DNA of 64,000 nt from Bacteroidota bacterium (GTDB lineage Bacteria > Bacteroidota > Bacteroidia > Bacteroidales > UBA4417). The DNA lies in assembly GCA_013376995.1 (NCBI GenBank), contig JACAAZ010000004.1:62001-126000 (forward strand), written 5' to 3'. Within the stretch, counting starts at the first letter, position 1, and each line of letters begins with the position of its first letter. The notes beneath the pieces are model-generated. The model made no database searches. It was given only the letters and a program-made list of their open reading frames with translations, and was not told the origin of the DNA. Shown piece after piece: positions 27,404-36,393 of the stretch. A program made the translations under genes and the position numbers.

Positions 27404-30349
27404 ATGAAAAAGCTGCGTTTCCTTGCTGTATGTATTGCGATAATTGCAACAATATCCGGTTCATTTGCCCAGGGCTCCTTTAAGTATGAATCAGTTCCGA
27501 ACGATCCTTTAGGTACCCGCATTTATACCTTGGAAAATGGATTAAAGGTCTACCTTACTGTATATAAGGAAACTCCAAGGATATATACTGCTATTGCAGT
27601 AAGGACCGGCAGCAAGAATGACCCGGCAGATAATACCGGCCTTTCGCATTACCTGGAACATATGATGTTCAAAGGGACAACGCATTTCGGAACAAGTGAT
27701 TATGCCAAAGAGGCTCCACTATTGAAAAAGATCGAGGATCTTTTTGAAGAATACCGATCAACAACAGATACCATCAAGCGAACAGCAATATATCATCATA
27801 TAGACAGCATTTCTGGGATTGCTGCTTCGTATGCTATTGCTAATGAGTACGATAAGCTGGTTTCGGTAATAGGTGCCAAGGGAACGAATGCCTTTACCAG
27901 TACCGAAGAAACTGTCTATATCAATGATATCCCATCAAATGAGATTGATAATTGGCTAAAAATAGAAAGTGATAGATTTTCAAATCCTGTATTCAGGATA
28001 TTTCATACGGAACTTGAAGCAGTGTATGAAGAGAAGAATATGAGCCTAGATAGGGATGGTGACAAGGTAGAGGAAGAATTGTATGCCGGTTTATTCAGCA
28101 AACATCCATATGGCACACAGACAACGATCGGTACAATTGAACATCTTAAAAACCCTTCGCTCAAGAGCCTGAAACAGTATTTTACTGACAGGTATGCCCC
28201 AAATAATATGGCCCTTGTAATGGCTGGCGATTTTGACCCGGACAGTATAATTGGCAAGATCAATAAATCATTCAGCGTCCTGGAAAAGAAAAAAGTAGAA
28301 CATTTTGTATCCCCGGTAGAAGATCCGATTACAAAGCCAATAGTCAAAGAGGTTGTCGGGCCTGATGCAGAAAGTGTGACCATCGGGTTTAGAACTGGTG
28401 GTATCCATACTCCTGATGCAGATCTTGTAAGCCTTTGCAGTGATATACTATCGAATGGGAAAGCCGGGCTCATCGATCTTAACCTTAAGTTAGCCCAGAA
28501 AGTGCTTTCTGCAAATGCAGGTGCTGAAGTACAAACTGATTATTCGACGCTGGTGCTCACAGGAAAACCGAAAGAAGGACAGAAACTGGAAGAGGTGAAG
28601 GATTTATTATTGGATCAAATCCAAAAACTAAAGTCAGGGGAGTTCCCTGATTGGTTGGTTCCGGCAATCCTGAACAATATGAAGCTAAGCAGGATCAAAC
28701 AGCAGGAAAGCAATAATGCCCGCGCTATGAACCTGGTTAGCAGTTTCATTATGGAGCAACCTTACGAAGAATCGGTCACCGAAATAGATAGGCTTGAAAA
28801 AATTACAAAGCCCGATATTATTGGATTTGCCCAACGAACATTCAAGGATAATTATGTTGTTGTTTATAAGCGGACCGGGGTTGACAACAATGTCAGGAAA
28901 GTAACCAAACCCAGCATAACTCCTGTTGTAATGGAACGTAATAAGGAGTCTGCATTTTACAACTCAATAGTAAAAACCCCGGTGCTTGACATTAAACCAA
29001 AGTTTATTGATTATTCTCAGGATATCAAGCAATTTAAAACATCAACAGGAGTTAATGTGATTTATCTCCGTAATACTGAAAACAAAACGTTCAATCTCTC
29101 TTATTACTTTGAGATGGGTAGCCAGAATGACCTGAAATTGGCTACCGCGGTAAATTACTTATCTTATCTTGGAACTACACAGTATACAGCTGAACAGTTG
29201 AAACAGGAATTTTATAAGTTGGGCTGCAGTTATTCCGTAGCTGTTGGAAATGACGATATCACAATTTCACTCAGTGGATTGGCTGATAACACTTTGAAAG
29301 CCCTCAGTTTACTCGAGCAGCTTCTTGCTGAGGCAAAACCGGATGATAAAGCACTTTCGAACCTGGTTCAGGATATCATTAAATCCCGCTCAGATAATAA
29401 ACTTAATAAGAATACCATTAGGCAGGGCTTAAGTATGTACGCCGCTTATGGCCCGAAATCACCATTTACAAATATCCTTAATGAAACTGAACTGAACGCA
29501 CTTCGCGGAGATGAACTTGTGGCTTTAATTCATGGACTGACTTCCTATAAGCATGATATCCTTTATTATGGACCAATGGTAGATAATGATGCTTCTGGAG
29601 TCAAGGCTGAGCCGGGAAAAATGGCGGAGCTTGGAATTATTCTTGATCGCTATCACAGGGTTCCGGCCCAATTCAAACCTGTGCCTCCCCGTGTTAAATA
29701 TCCGCAATTGCCAACCGATGAAACGAAAGTGTTTGCAGTGGATTACAAGATGAAACAGGTTGACATTGTTTTGCACTCCAAATCTGTCCCGTATGATCCA
29801 TCTAAAACAGCTATAAACAGGATGTTTAATGAATATTTTGGAGGAGGAATGAACTCAATTGTGTTCCAGGAAATTCGTGAGGCCAAAGCATTGGCTTATT
29901 CATCTTCTGCTTCCTATCGTACTCCTTCTTATCCTGATGAAAACAATACTATCTATGGTTTCGTTGGAACGCAAAATGACAAAATGCCTGAAGCATTGAA
30001 GACAATGTTTTCATTGTTCAATGATATGCCCGAATCCGAAAAGAGTTTTGCCGCCGCAAAAGAGGCTATCCTAAACCAAATAAGTTCAGAAAGGATAACC
30101 AAGATGAGGCTGATCAACAATTTCCTCACAGCACGTCGGTTTGGCTTTGACCACGATATCAGGAAAGATGTTTATGAGCAGGTACCAGCTTTAACTTTTG
30201 CTGATATCCTTGGATTTCAGCAGCAATATCTAAAGAATAAGAACTTTACCATACTCCTGGTAGGCAATACAAAGAAATTTGATCAGCCAACCCTTGAAAG
30301 CTATGGTAAGGTTACTTACCTGGATCTTAAAGATATTTTCGGGTATTAA
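27404..30349 (+). CDS. M16-family zinc metallopeptidase (two-unit, secreted)
   Basis: A signal peptide (about residues 1-22, ending SFAQG) leads to two M16 units in one 981-aa chain. The first has the inverted zinc motif HYLEH (in SHYLEHMMFKGTTHFG) and the downstream ligand in ELEAVYEEKNMSLD, so it is catalytic. The second (from about residue 530) lacks HxxEH and is the usual inactive partner, with an R/Y-type substrate clamp (AKALAYSSSASYR). Family members degrade peptides in the periplasm. It has its own promoter and converges with the LytTR gene. Confidence 0.92.
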   Translation: MKKLRFLAVCIAIIATISGSFAQGSFKYESVPNDPLGTRIYTLENGLKVYLTVYKETPRIYTAIAVRTGSKNDPADNTGLSHYLEHMMFKGTTHFGTSDYAKEAPLLKKIEDLFEEYRSTTDTIKRTAIYHHIDSISGIAASYAIANEYDKLVSVIGAKGTNAFTSTEETVYINDIPSNEIDNWLKIESDRFSNPVFRIFHTELEAVYEEKNMSLDRDGDKVEEELYAGLFSKHPYGTQTTIGTIEHLKNPSLKSLKQYFTDRYAPNNMALVMAGDFDPDSIIGKINKSFSVLEKKKVEHFVSPVEDPITKPIVKEVVGPDAESVTIGFRTGGIHTPDADLVSLCSDILSNGKAGLIDLNLKLAQKVLSANAGAEVQTDYSTLVLTGKPKEGQKLEEVKDLLLDQIQKLKSGEFPDWLVPAILNNMKLSRIKQQESNNARAMNLVSSFIMEQPYEESVTEIDRLEKITKPDIIGFAQRTFKDNYVVVYKRTGVDNNVRKVTKPSITPVVMERNKESAFYNSIVKTPVLDIKPKFIDYSQDIKQFKTSTGVNVIYLRNTENKTFNLSYYFEMGSQNDLKLATAVNYLSYLGTTQYTAEQLKQEFYKLGCSYSVAVGNDDITISLSGLADNTLKALSLLEQLLAEAKPDDKALSNLVQDIIKSRSDNKLNKNTIRQGLSMYAAYGPKSPFTNILNETELNALRGDELVALIHGLTSYKHDILYYGPMVDNDASGVKAEPGKMAELGIILDRYHRVPAQFKPVPPRVKYPQLPTDETKVFAVDYKMKQVDIVLHSKSVPYDPSKTAINRMFNEYFGGGMNSIVFQEIREAKALAYSSSASYRTPSYPDENNTIYGFVGTQNDKMPEALKTMFSLFNDMPESEKSFAAAKEAILNQISSERITKMRLINNFLTARRFGFDHDIRKDVYEQVPALTFADILGFQQQYLKNKNFTILLVGNTKKFDQPTLESYGKVTYLDLKDIFGY

Positions 30350-30420
30350 TAATGGTATCAGGGAATTCTAAATTCAGGGAATAGCTCCGAGTACTACCTT
30401 CTTTGAATTTGGTGGATTCA

Positions 30421-31284
30421 CTATTCTTCTGAGGAGGGTGAATAATGCGAAAATGTGCTCATCACATTCTCCAGGTATGTCTTCGTAACAGGAAGATCCT
30501 GCGCCTCCCGTATTCCAAGTTCTAACTTTATTCCATCCTTTTCACGACGGATCACCTTGACTAAATCACAATTGACCATAAACCGTCTGTGGCAACGGAT
30601 GATGTCTGTTCCTTTCAACGATTCTTCAAGGTTCTTTAGGGTGTTTCGCAACATGAAACGAGTGATCTTTTCCTTATCCATGTAAAAGATGCTTACATAA
30701 TTATCTGAAGCTTCGATATAAAGCAAATTCTCCATCTTAACCGAAAATCGCATAACACCTTTTTCATCTTCGAAAATGGCCATCAACTTTGAGCTGTCAG
30801 GCGATTGCAAGCCTTGCGACATTTCATCGATCATGATCTTTTTATCTCTCCATGAAAAATAAAGCCAAAGCACAGAGTAAGGTAAAAGCAGCAGCAATGC
30901 CGTGTTTTGAATGGAAAGCTTCAGCAGGTTTGGAAAAAACCGGGTATCATGCAGAATAAACTTTATATATACCGAATAAAACATCGCCATGGAAACAACC
31001 TCAACAAGCACCCATCCAAGATATTGCCAGTAATTGATGGGATTTCTTTTACAGCGGTAATACATGATAATTCTGCTTATTACGACTACCATTACTCCTG
31101 TAAGTGTAATGAGGCTTGAATATAAAAGCAATTGCCAGGGGGAAAGATCGAACCAGACATTCACGCCAAATGGCTGGTAAATGTTAATAAAAGCAAGTGC
31201 AAAAGCTGCAGTCAGAAGTACAAGCTGAACAATATTCCTCTTAGAAGTAAGGTATTTTGGTATAGGCTTGAAAAAGTCTGCCAT
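30421..31284 (-). CDS. Membrane-bound LytTR-family transcriptional regulator
   Basis: The 287-aa protein has four hydrophobic segments (about residues 16-36, 48-70, 86-108 and 124-142) followed by a LytTR DNA-binding domain (about 180-280). That domain is marked by LLYIEASDNYVSIFY, LRNTLKNLEESL, IIRCHRRFMVN and LPVTKTYLENV. There is no receiver domain, so the signal may be sensed by the membrane part. A TTG at 31308 would add eight residues but lies inside the promoter box, so the ATG at 31284 is used. Direct repeats 94-133 bp upstream of the start may be its binding site. Confidence 0.88.
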   Translation of the reverse strand: MADFFKPIPKYLTSKRNIVQLVLLTAAFALAFINIYQPFGVNVWFDLSPWQLLLYSSLITLTGVMVVVISRIIMYYRCKRNPINYWQYLGWVLVEVVSMAMFYSVYIKFILHDTRFFPNLLKLSIQNTALLLLLPYSVLWLYFSWRDKKIMIDEMSQGLQSPDSSKLMAIFEDEKGVMRFSVKMENLLYIEASDNYVSIFYMDKEKITRFMLRNTLKNLEESLKGTDIIRCHRRFMVNCDLVKVIRREKDGIKLELGIREAQDLPVTKTYLENVMSTFSHYSPSSEE

Positions 31285-31305
31285 TTTACTTTCATTAATA
31301 CACTT

Positions 31306-31313
31306 CAAAATTA
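31306..31313 (-). promoter_or_regulatory. TAnnTTTG box for the LytTR gene
   Basis: TAATTTTG on the minus strand ends 21 nt before the ATG at 31284 and overlaps the alternative TTG start. Confidence 0.5.
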
Positions 31314-31377
31314 GGCTTTTCTAGGTTATGACTAGCGTAATAAGGAGTTTTAGGATTCCCGGGTCAATCGAAATTCA

Positions 31378-31417
31378 CCCCTCTATTCAATTTTCTACCC
31401 CTCTATTCATCTTTCTG
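31378..31417. repeat. 20-bp direct repeats, candidate LytTR operator
   Basis: CCCCTCTATTCAATTTTCTA is followed directly by CCCCTCTATTCATCTTTCTG, with a weaker third start (TCCCTTTAG). LytTR proteins typically bind direct repeats about two helical turns apart, and this pair lies between the LytTR gene and the divergent gene at 31519. Confidence 0.5.
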
Positions 31418-31518
31418 TCCCTTTAGTATGGCTGATATCCCATTTTAGAAAACGCTTGTTGAATGCGTTGTTACTTTGTATCATAAATTCTAACATCAAA
31501 CTTTCCAATGCATTTATC

Positions 31519-32679
31519 ATGGATTACTCAGTCCTTTATAACAAACTAAAAAAATCTTTTGACCCACAGAAAAGCTTCATGGAGTTCGAGGGTTTTGAGG
31601 TTGTTTGTTCAATGTTCGATTTCAAATCTGATACAAATGATCACAGGTTGATAAATACTCAGATTAGCTCAGAAAAACATATAGAGATTTCCGGACTTCC
31701 TGATGATACAATAAAGGAAAACCAGAAATTCCATTATCCAGTCCTATATAAGAATACTGGGGCCAAATATGATCATGCAATTATCCTTTTGCATGGATTG
31801 AATGAGAAAAGTTGGATAAAGTATCTGACCTGGGCTTTTTTCCTGGTAGAAAATACAGGCCACCCGGTGATTCTTTTTCCAATTGCTTTCCATATGGACA
31901 GGGCTCCTTCCTTATGGGGAGATCTAAGAAAGATGTCAAGCTTCGTAGATAATAGGAAAATACTATACGGAGATCTGCCTTTCCTTACATTCGTCAACGT
32001 GGCTCTGAGTGACAGGCTCACTGAAGATCCGCTTAGGTTCTATAATTCAGGATATCAAAGCGCAATGGATTTAACGAAATTAAGCAGCCAGCTGCGTAAT
32101 GGTGATCACCCTTTATTTCTAAAAGATACAACAGTTGATTTCTTTGCTTATTCTATTGGAGCTTTCCTGGCCCAGATTCTTTTGTTAGGTAACCCTGATA
32201 ACCTCTATTTAAACTCTAAACTATTTATGTTTTGCGGAGGTGCCTTTTTTAATGAAATGAATGGCGTTTCAAAACATATCATGGACCAGTTGGCTTTCAG
32301 GCGTCTGAGGAATTATTATTTATTTCATTTTGAGGAAGATGCTTTCAATAATGTTGAAATGAAGGAAGAACTTTATGGATCTGAATTGGGTAAAGCATTT
32401 GTCTCAATGCTGGCTTCTACAAAATTGAAGGAATTCAGACAGCAACGGCTTAATACGATAAATGGACGGATGAATTCCATTTCACTTGCAAAAGACCTGG
32501 TGATCCCATGTAAAGCCACTGACGAGAAAAGGAATGAATTTGGACTCCTTGAAATACAGGACTTTCCTTTCCCTTATTGCCATGAAAATCCCTTTCCTAT
32601 TCTGGAGGGAACTAATAGCAGCCTTGTTGATGCAAGTTTCGAGAATGTTTTTGGGAAAGCTGCAAAGTTCCTCTGCTGA
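31519..32679 (+). CDS. Alpha/beta-hydrolase-like protein (possibly DUF6051)
   Basis: The 386-aa protein looks like an alpha/beta-hydrolase. HAIILLHGLNEKSWIKYLTW resembles the oxyanion-hole strand. VDFFAYSIGAFLAQILLLGN sits at the nucleophile elbow but reads YSIGA, with Ser in the usual GxSxG place and Tyr for the first Gly. I recall a Bacteroidota family of this size named DUF6051, but this is memory rather than a search. There is no signal peptide. An upstream frame from 31456 adds 21 residues that look like translated spacer. It faces a T9SS gene at its 3' end. Confidence 0.65.
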   Translation: MDYSVLYNKLKKSFDPQKSFMEFEGFEVVCSMFDFKSDTNDHRLINTQISSEKHIEISGLPDDTIKENQKFHYPVLYKNTGAKYDHAIILLHGLNEKSWIKYLTWAFFLVENTGHPVILFPIAFHMDRAPSLWGDLRKMSSFVDNRKILYGDLPFLTFVNVALSDRLTEDPLRFYNSGYQSAMDLTKLSSQLRNGDHPLFLKDTTVDFFAYSIGAFLAQILLLGNPDNLYLNSKLFMFCGGAFFNEMNGVSKHIMDQLAFRRLRNYYLFHFEEDAFNNVEMKEELYGSELGKAFVSMLASTKLKEFRQQRLNTINGRMNSISLAKDLVIPCKATDEKRNEFGLLEIQDFPFPYCHENPFPILEGTNSSLVDASFENVFGKAAKFLC

Positions 32680-32689
32680 TTCATTGTAC

Positions 32690-34087
32690 TTATCTGATGA
32701 TAAGACTTGTAGTGGCAGATCGTAGTTGGTTTCTTAATCGCAAGGTATAATGCCCCGAAGGCAAATCCAGATCAAGGTGCGCAGGGTTAGCATTAGCAAA
32801 ATCCTTTATCATTAATTTCCCATCATCATTATATATTTCTACCTGGGACATGTGTGGTAATTTCAGAAGTGCAGAATTTACAGTGATAGAGCCACCTGAT
32901 GGATTCGGGAATATGGAAACTATAGGAACTGCCGATGCGCTTTCTGGAGTTGATGTTAAGTAATTCTCCAGTCCTGTTTCGCATTTTTTTACCATGTGGA
33001 TATGTTGCCATGACATGGTAAATACCTTCTCAGTGTAGTAGATAAAAGCACTGTCACTGAATATAACAGGCTCCGGATCAATGCGAATGGCTTCTGCGCT
33101 GTCACTTACTCTTCTCATTAATGGATGATCAGGATTTATAGCAGCGATCCAGATTTGTGCAGGCATTTCATCCATTCCCATCGTTGATTGCGCTGCCATA
33201 AAAGAAACATACGATCTGCCACCAAACTGAAACGGTTCTGGAGATGTAATATACTGGTAAGGATAAGGCACAGGGCTGGAAAAAGAGTTAAAGAGATACC
33301 AGTTTCCATCCGCATTTTCCTGGAAGATTTTTAGAGTCTTGCTTCCATTAGTTCTGTACATGAACATTCTGCTATTGGTTTCAGGGTCATTCCACATGGA
33401 AGGAGCCCCTATAGTATCATCTGAGATCTGGGTAAAGTAAGGAAACATAGTCTGGACTTCTACAAAGCCTGGTTGCCTGGAGTGACTGTATGCGCAACAT
33501 ATTTGTTGATTGTCGTTAGCGAAAAATCCCAGAGTGACGTCAGGGTATAAATTACATTTGTTAAAGTCTGTATTGTTAACCCATCTTATCCCATCATTGG
33601 ATTCAGATTCAAACAAAAACATTCCAACAGAATCTGAATAATTGCGAGTTGCCATTGCATACAAAGCACCAGGATAATCCATTAAAGTTGTTGAATTCCA
33701 GCCCCCCAAAACCTGGGTTGCTACTGCAGGAAATCGCGTGTCGCCTTTTTTCTGGTTATAAACTATCTGGGTACATCCAGTGCTGAGCATCCATTCCGGC
33801 CCGTTCCAGCCTCCAGGAGTAGGAGGGGTGAGGTCAACATCTATTAGAGTGCCTTTCCCATCTGAAGGTACAAAACATCTTGTAACCGGGTTAAGTGAAC
33901 AAACCCATAATTCCCCGCAAACCGACTGCCAGCAGACAATCTTCAGGTCCATATTATACTCTGGATCAATGATGCTGGCATCCTGATCTGCAGCCAGTTC
34001 ATCATGAACAATAAATCCATTTTGTGTATGACCAGAAAATGGAATCTGGATAAGAATTAACACAAAGAGAGTATAAATCCGGATCAT
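32690..34087 (-). CDS. Secreted protein with T9SS type A sorting domain
   Basis: A signal peptide (MIRIYTLFVLILIQIPFSG) is followed by about 340 residues that look like a beta-propeller-type fold with many W, G and D residues. A type A sorting domain forms the last 75 residues (PIVSIFPNPSGGSITV, VEIYNDDGKLMI, LPSGHYTLRL). The mature region has several cysteines (VCWQSVCGELWVC) that may form disulphides. I do not recognise its function. It is a monocistronic gene between convergent and same-strand neighbours. Confidence 0.8.
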   Translation of the reverse strand: MIRIYTLFVLILIQIPFSGHTQNGFIVHDELAADQDASIIDPEYNMDLKIVCWQSVCGELWVCSLNPVTRCFVPSDGKGTLIDVDLTPPTPGGWNGPEWMLSTGCTQIVYNQKKGDTRFPAVATQVLGGWNSTTLMDYPGALYAMATRNYSDSVGMFLFESESNDGIRWVNNTDFNKCNLYPDVTLGFFANDNQQICCAYSHSRQPGFVEVQTMFPYFTQISDDTIGAPSMWNDPETNSRMFMYRTNGSKTLKIFQENADGNWYLFNSFSSPVPYPYQYITSPEPFQFGGRSYVSFMAAQSTMGMDEMPAQIWIAAINPDHPLMRRVSDSAEAIRIDPEPVIFSDSAFIYYTEKVFTMSWQHIHMVKKCETGLENYLTSTPESASAVPIVSIFPNPSGGSITVNSALLKLPHMSQVEIYNDDGKLMIKDFANANPAHLDLDLPSGHYTLRLRNQLRSATTSLIIR

Positions 34088-34203
34088 AACTAATCGATTC
34101 GTTTAAACAATTCGGCCCCAAATTTAATAAATCAATTATTTAAATACCTAAATATTGAATAGTGCCTGAAATAATATTTCAGATATATATAATAAGAACC
34201 GGT

Positions 34204-35571
34204 TTATGCGAATAATAAACCAAAGACCTCCTCTACCTTTGTCACACCTGAAATATGAATATCCCATTTTTCGGTTTTCAATCCCTTAAGATTGTATTTA
34301 GAAACAAAGATCTGGCGAAAACCAAGTTTTTCAGCTTCTGATATTCTTTGTTCTATCCTGTTAACTGGTCTTATTTCTCCTGAAAGTCCGACTTCAGCAG
34401 CAAAACAAATATGTTGATTTAGTGGCTGGTCTTCGCTTGATGAAAGGATGGCACTTATAATGGCAAGGTCCATTGCCGGATCATCAACCCGAATGCCTCC
34501 GGTAATATTCAGGAAAACATCCTTGGTTCCTAATCTGAAACCACATCGCTTCTCAAGCACGGCAAGCAGCATGTTGAGTCTGCGTGTATCAAAACCAGTA
34601 CAACTCCTTTGCGGAGTTCCATAAGCTGCAGTACTAACCAAAGCCTGGGTTTCCAATAGCATGGGCCTTAACCCTTCAATTGTAGAAGCGATGGCAACTC
34701 CACTGACTTCTTCATCCCGCTGCGAGAGTAGTATTTCCGAGGGATTGCTTACCTCTCGTAATCCAGTATCCCTCATCTCAAAGATTCCCAGCTCAGAAGC
34801 TGAACCAAACCGATTCTTGATAGCTCTGAGAATGCGATAACCGTAATTCCTGTCTCCTTCAAATTGGAGCACTGTGTCAACCATATGTTCCAGGATCTTT
34901 GGCCCTGCCAGGTTCCCATCCTTGGTTATATGTCCTACCAGGAAGACCGGAACACCAGTTGTTTTAGCGTACCGTTGCATTTCAGAAGCAGTTTCACGTA
35001 TTTGTGAAATGCTGCCGGAACTTGATTCAATAACATTAGTTTGAAGGGTTTGAATGGAGTCGATAACAACAAGGCCTGGTTGCAGGGCTTCCAGGTGCTG
35101 AAAGATTGCCTGGGTATTGGTTTCGGTAAGTATATAACAGTCTGGGTCAGCATAGCCAATTCGTTCTGCTCGCATGCGTATTTGCTGGTCACTCTCCTCC
35201 CCGGAAATGTAAAGAACCTTCTTCCCTTTCATCTGAAGAGCTACCTGCAGCATTAGAGTTGATTTGCCAATACCTGGTTCTCCTCCAACCAGTATAAGTG
35301 AGCCTTCAACTAATCCTCCGCCCAGAACTCTGTCTAACTCGACACTACCTGTACTGGCCCTTCTCTCATTTCCTTCAACAATCTCATTGATCTTTTTGGG
35401 ATGACTTTCGGATATCTTGAAATTTCCCTGGCTCTTTGTTCCAGTTTCACTCCGTTGAATAACTTCCTCAACAAAAGTGTTCCATTCCCCGCAGGAAGGA
35501 CATTTGCCCATCCACTTGGGAGCCTGCGCGCCACAATTCTGACAGAAAAAACTGGTCTTAACTTTCGCCAT
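34204..35571 (-). CDS. radA: DNA repair protein RadA
   Basis: RadA is a RecA-like ATPase that promotes branch migration in recombinational repair. It has an N-terminal zinc finger (CQNCGAQAPKWMGKCPSC), Walker A GGEPGIGKSTL, the RadA-specific KNRFG motif and a C-terminal Lon-protease-like domain (AAEVGLSGEIRPVNRIEQR). The ATG at 35571 gives the usual 455 aa; an earlier in-frame start at 35643 would add 24 residues unrelated to the family. It is the last gene of the panC-panD-LPG synthase-rfaE2 strand run, though 318 bp separate it from rfaE2. Confidence 0.95.
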   Translation of the reverse strand: MAKVKTSFFCQNCGAQAPKWMGKCPSCGEWNTFVEEVIQRSETGTKSQGNFKISESHPKKINEIVEGNERRASTGSVELDRVLGGGLVEGSLILVGGEPGIGKSTLMLQVALQMKGKKVLYISGEESDQQIRMRAERIGYADPDCYILTETNTQAIFQHLEALQPGLVVIDSIQTLQTNVIESSSGSISQIRETASEMQRYAKTTGVPVFLVGHITKDGNLAGPKILEHMVDTVLQFEGDRNYGYRILRAIKNRFGSASELGIFEMRDTGLREVSNPSEILLSQRDEEVSGVAIASTIEGLRPMLLETQALVSTAAYGTPQRSCTGFDTRRLNMLLAVLEKRCGFRLGTKDVFLNITGGIRVDDPAMDLAIISAILSSSEDQPLNQHICFAAEVGLSGEIRPVNRIEQRISEAEKLGFRQIFVSKYNLKGLKTEKWDIHISGVTKVEEVFGLLFA

Positions 35572-35779
35572 TGGGTAAAAATAGGAAATCTTTAAAATCG
35601 ACTGAGAACTTCTTGGAATTTTGATAAGCAAATCTACTATCAATAAACGCCTGCTGGCTAATTTGCCCCAAATACGCTGCCTTAGCGAGAAGTTTTCACT
35701 AATAAGTACGGAATGATAAGCATCAGGTGAAACTTATATTGAAAAACAATGGTATGACTATTTTATAACCAATGAGTGA

Positions 35780-35865
35780 CTACTGAATGATCCGTCATCT
35801 GGCTGAAATGACAACCGGGACCATCGAATGATTCGCCTCAGGCGGAAATGACCACCGATTGACAA
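35780..35865. repeat. Two imperfect copies of a 40-41 bp repeat
   Basis: GAATGAT occurs at 35785 and 35826, and GAAATGAC at 35805 and 35845, so two units of about 41 bp lie head to tail. The second contains the palindrome CGCCTCAGGCG, resembling the pieces near 7643-7700. The rest of the 318-bp spacer (35572-35889) holds nothing I recognise. Confidence 0.6.
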
Positions 35866-35889
35866 CGACAAGAAATTCCGGTAGATTCT

Positions 35890-36393
35890 CTATTTCCCCC
35901 CAGCCAGTATCTTTCCTTCAATAGCTGAAGTAGAATATCCTTCCAGGAAACTGATAGTGACTATTTCACCACCATGTGCATCGACTATGTCATATCCAAC
36001 AATATCTTCAGGAAGATAATCAGCACCTTTTACCAGGACATCTGGAACAACTGTCTTTATTAGCTCATAAGGGTTTTGTTCTCCAAAAAAAACAACACAG
36101 TCAACAAAACCTAACGAAGCCAGAATCATTGCACGGGATGCTTCATCCTGTATTGGCCGGTTACCACCTTTCAGCTTTCGAACAGATTCGTCAGTGTTCA
36201 AACCAACAATCAGGAGGTTGCCTAATTCAGAAGCTTTAGCCAGGTAATCAATATGGCCAAGATGCAGGATGTCAAAACAGCCGTTTGTAAAAACTATTTT
36301 TTTACCCTTGAACCTCCATATAGCAAGCTGACGCTGAAATTCTGGATCCTGCCTGCTGTAAATCTTTGATTTGATCAGGTCAAGCTTCGACAT
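35890..36393 (-). CDS. rfaE2: D-glycero-beta-D-manno-heptose 1-phosphate adenylyltransferase
   Basis: The enzyme transfers AMP to heptose 1-phosphate to make ADP-heptose for lipopolysaccharide core. The nucleotidyltransferase motifs are clear: FTNGCFDILHLGHIDYL (HxGH), IVGLNTDESVRKLKG and a C-terminal SFLEGYSTSAIEGKI. At 167 aa it is the stand-alone adenylyltransferase, equivalent to the C-terminal half of E. coli HldE. The kinase partner is not in the window. The start overlaps the preceding gene by 14 bp, indicating translational coupling. A related cytidylyltransferase is less likely given the GGNRPIQDE segment. Confidence 0.9.
   Translation of the reverse strand: MSKLDLIKSKIYSRQDPEFQRQLAIWRFKGKKIVFTNGCFDILHLGHIDYLAKASELGNLLIVGLNTDESVRKLKGGNRPIQDEASRAMILASLGFVDCVVFFGEQNPYELIKTVVPDVLVKGADYLPEDIVGYDIVDAHGGEIVTISFLEGYSTSAIEGKILAGGK

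Noticed and set aside
31285-31308. TTG start of the LytTR protein
   Set aside because: It overlaps the TAATTTTG promoter box; the ATG at 31284 is the first start downstream.
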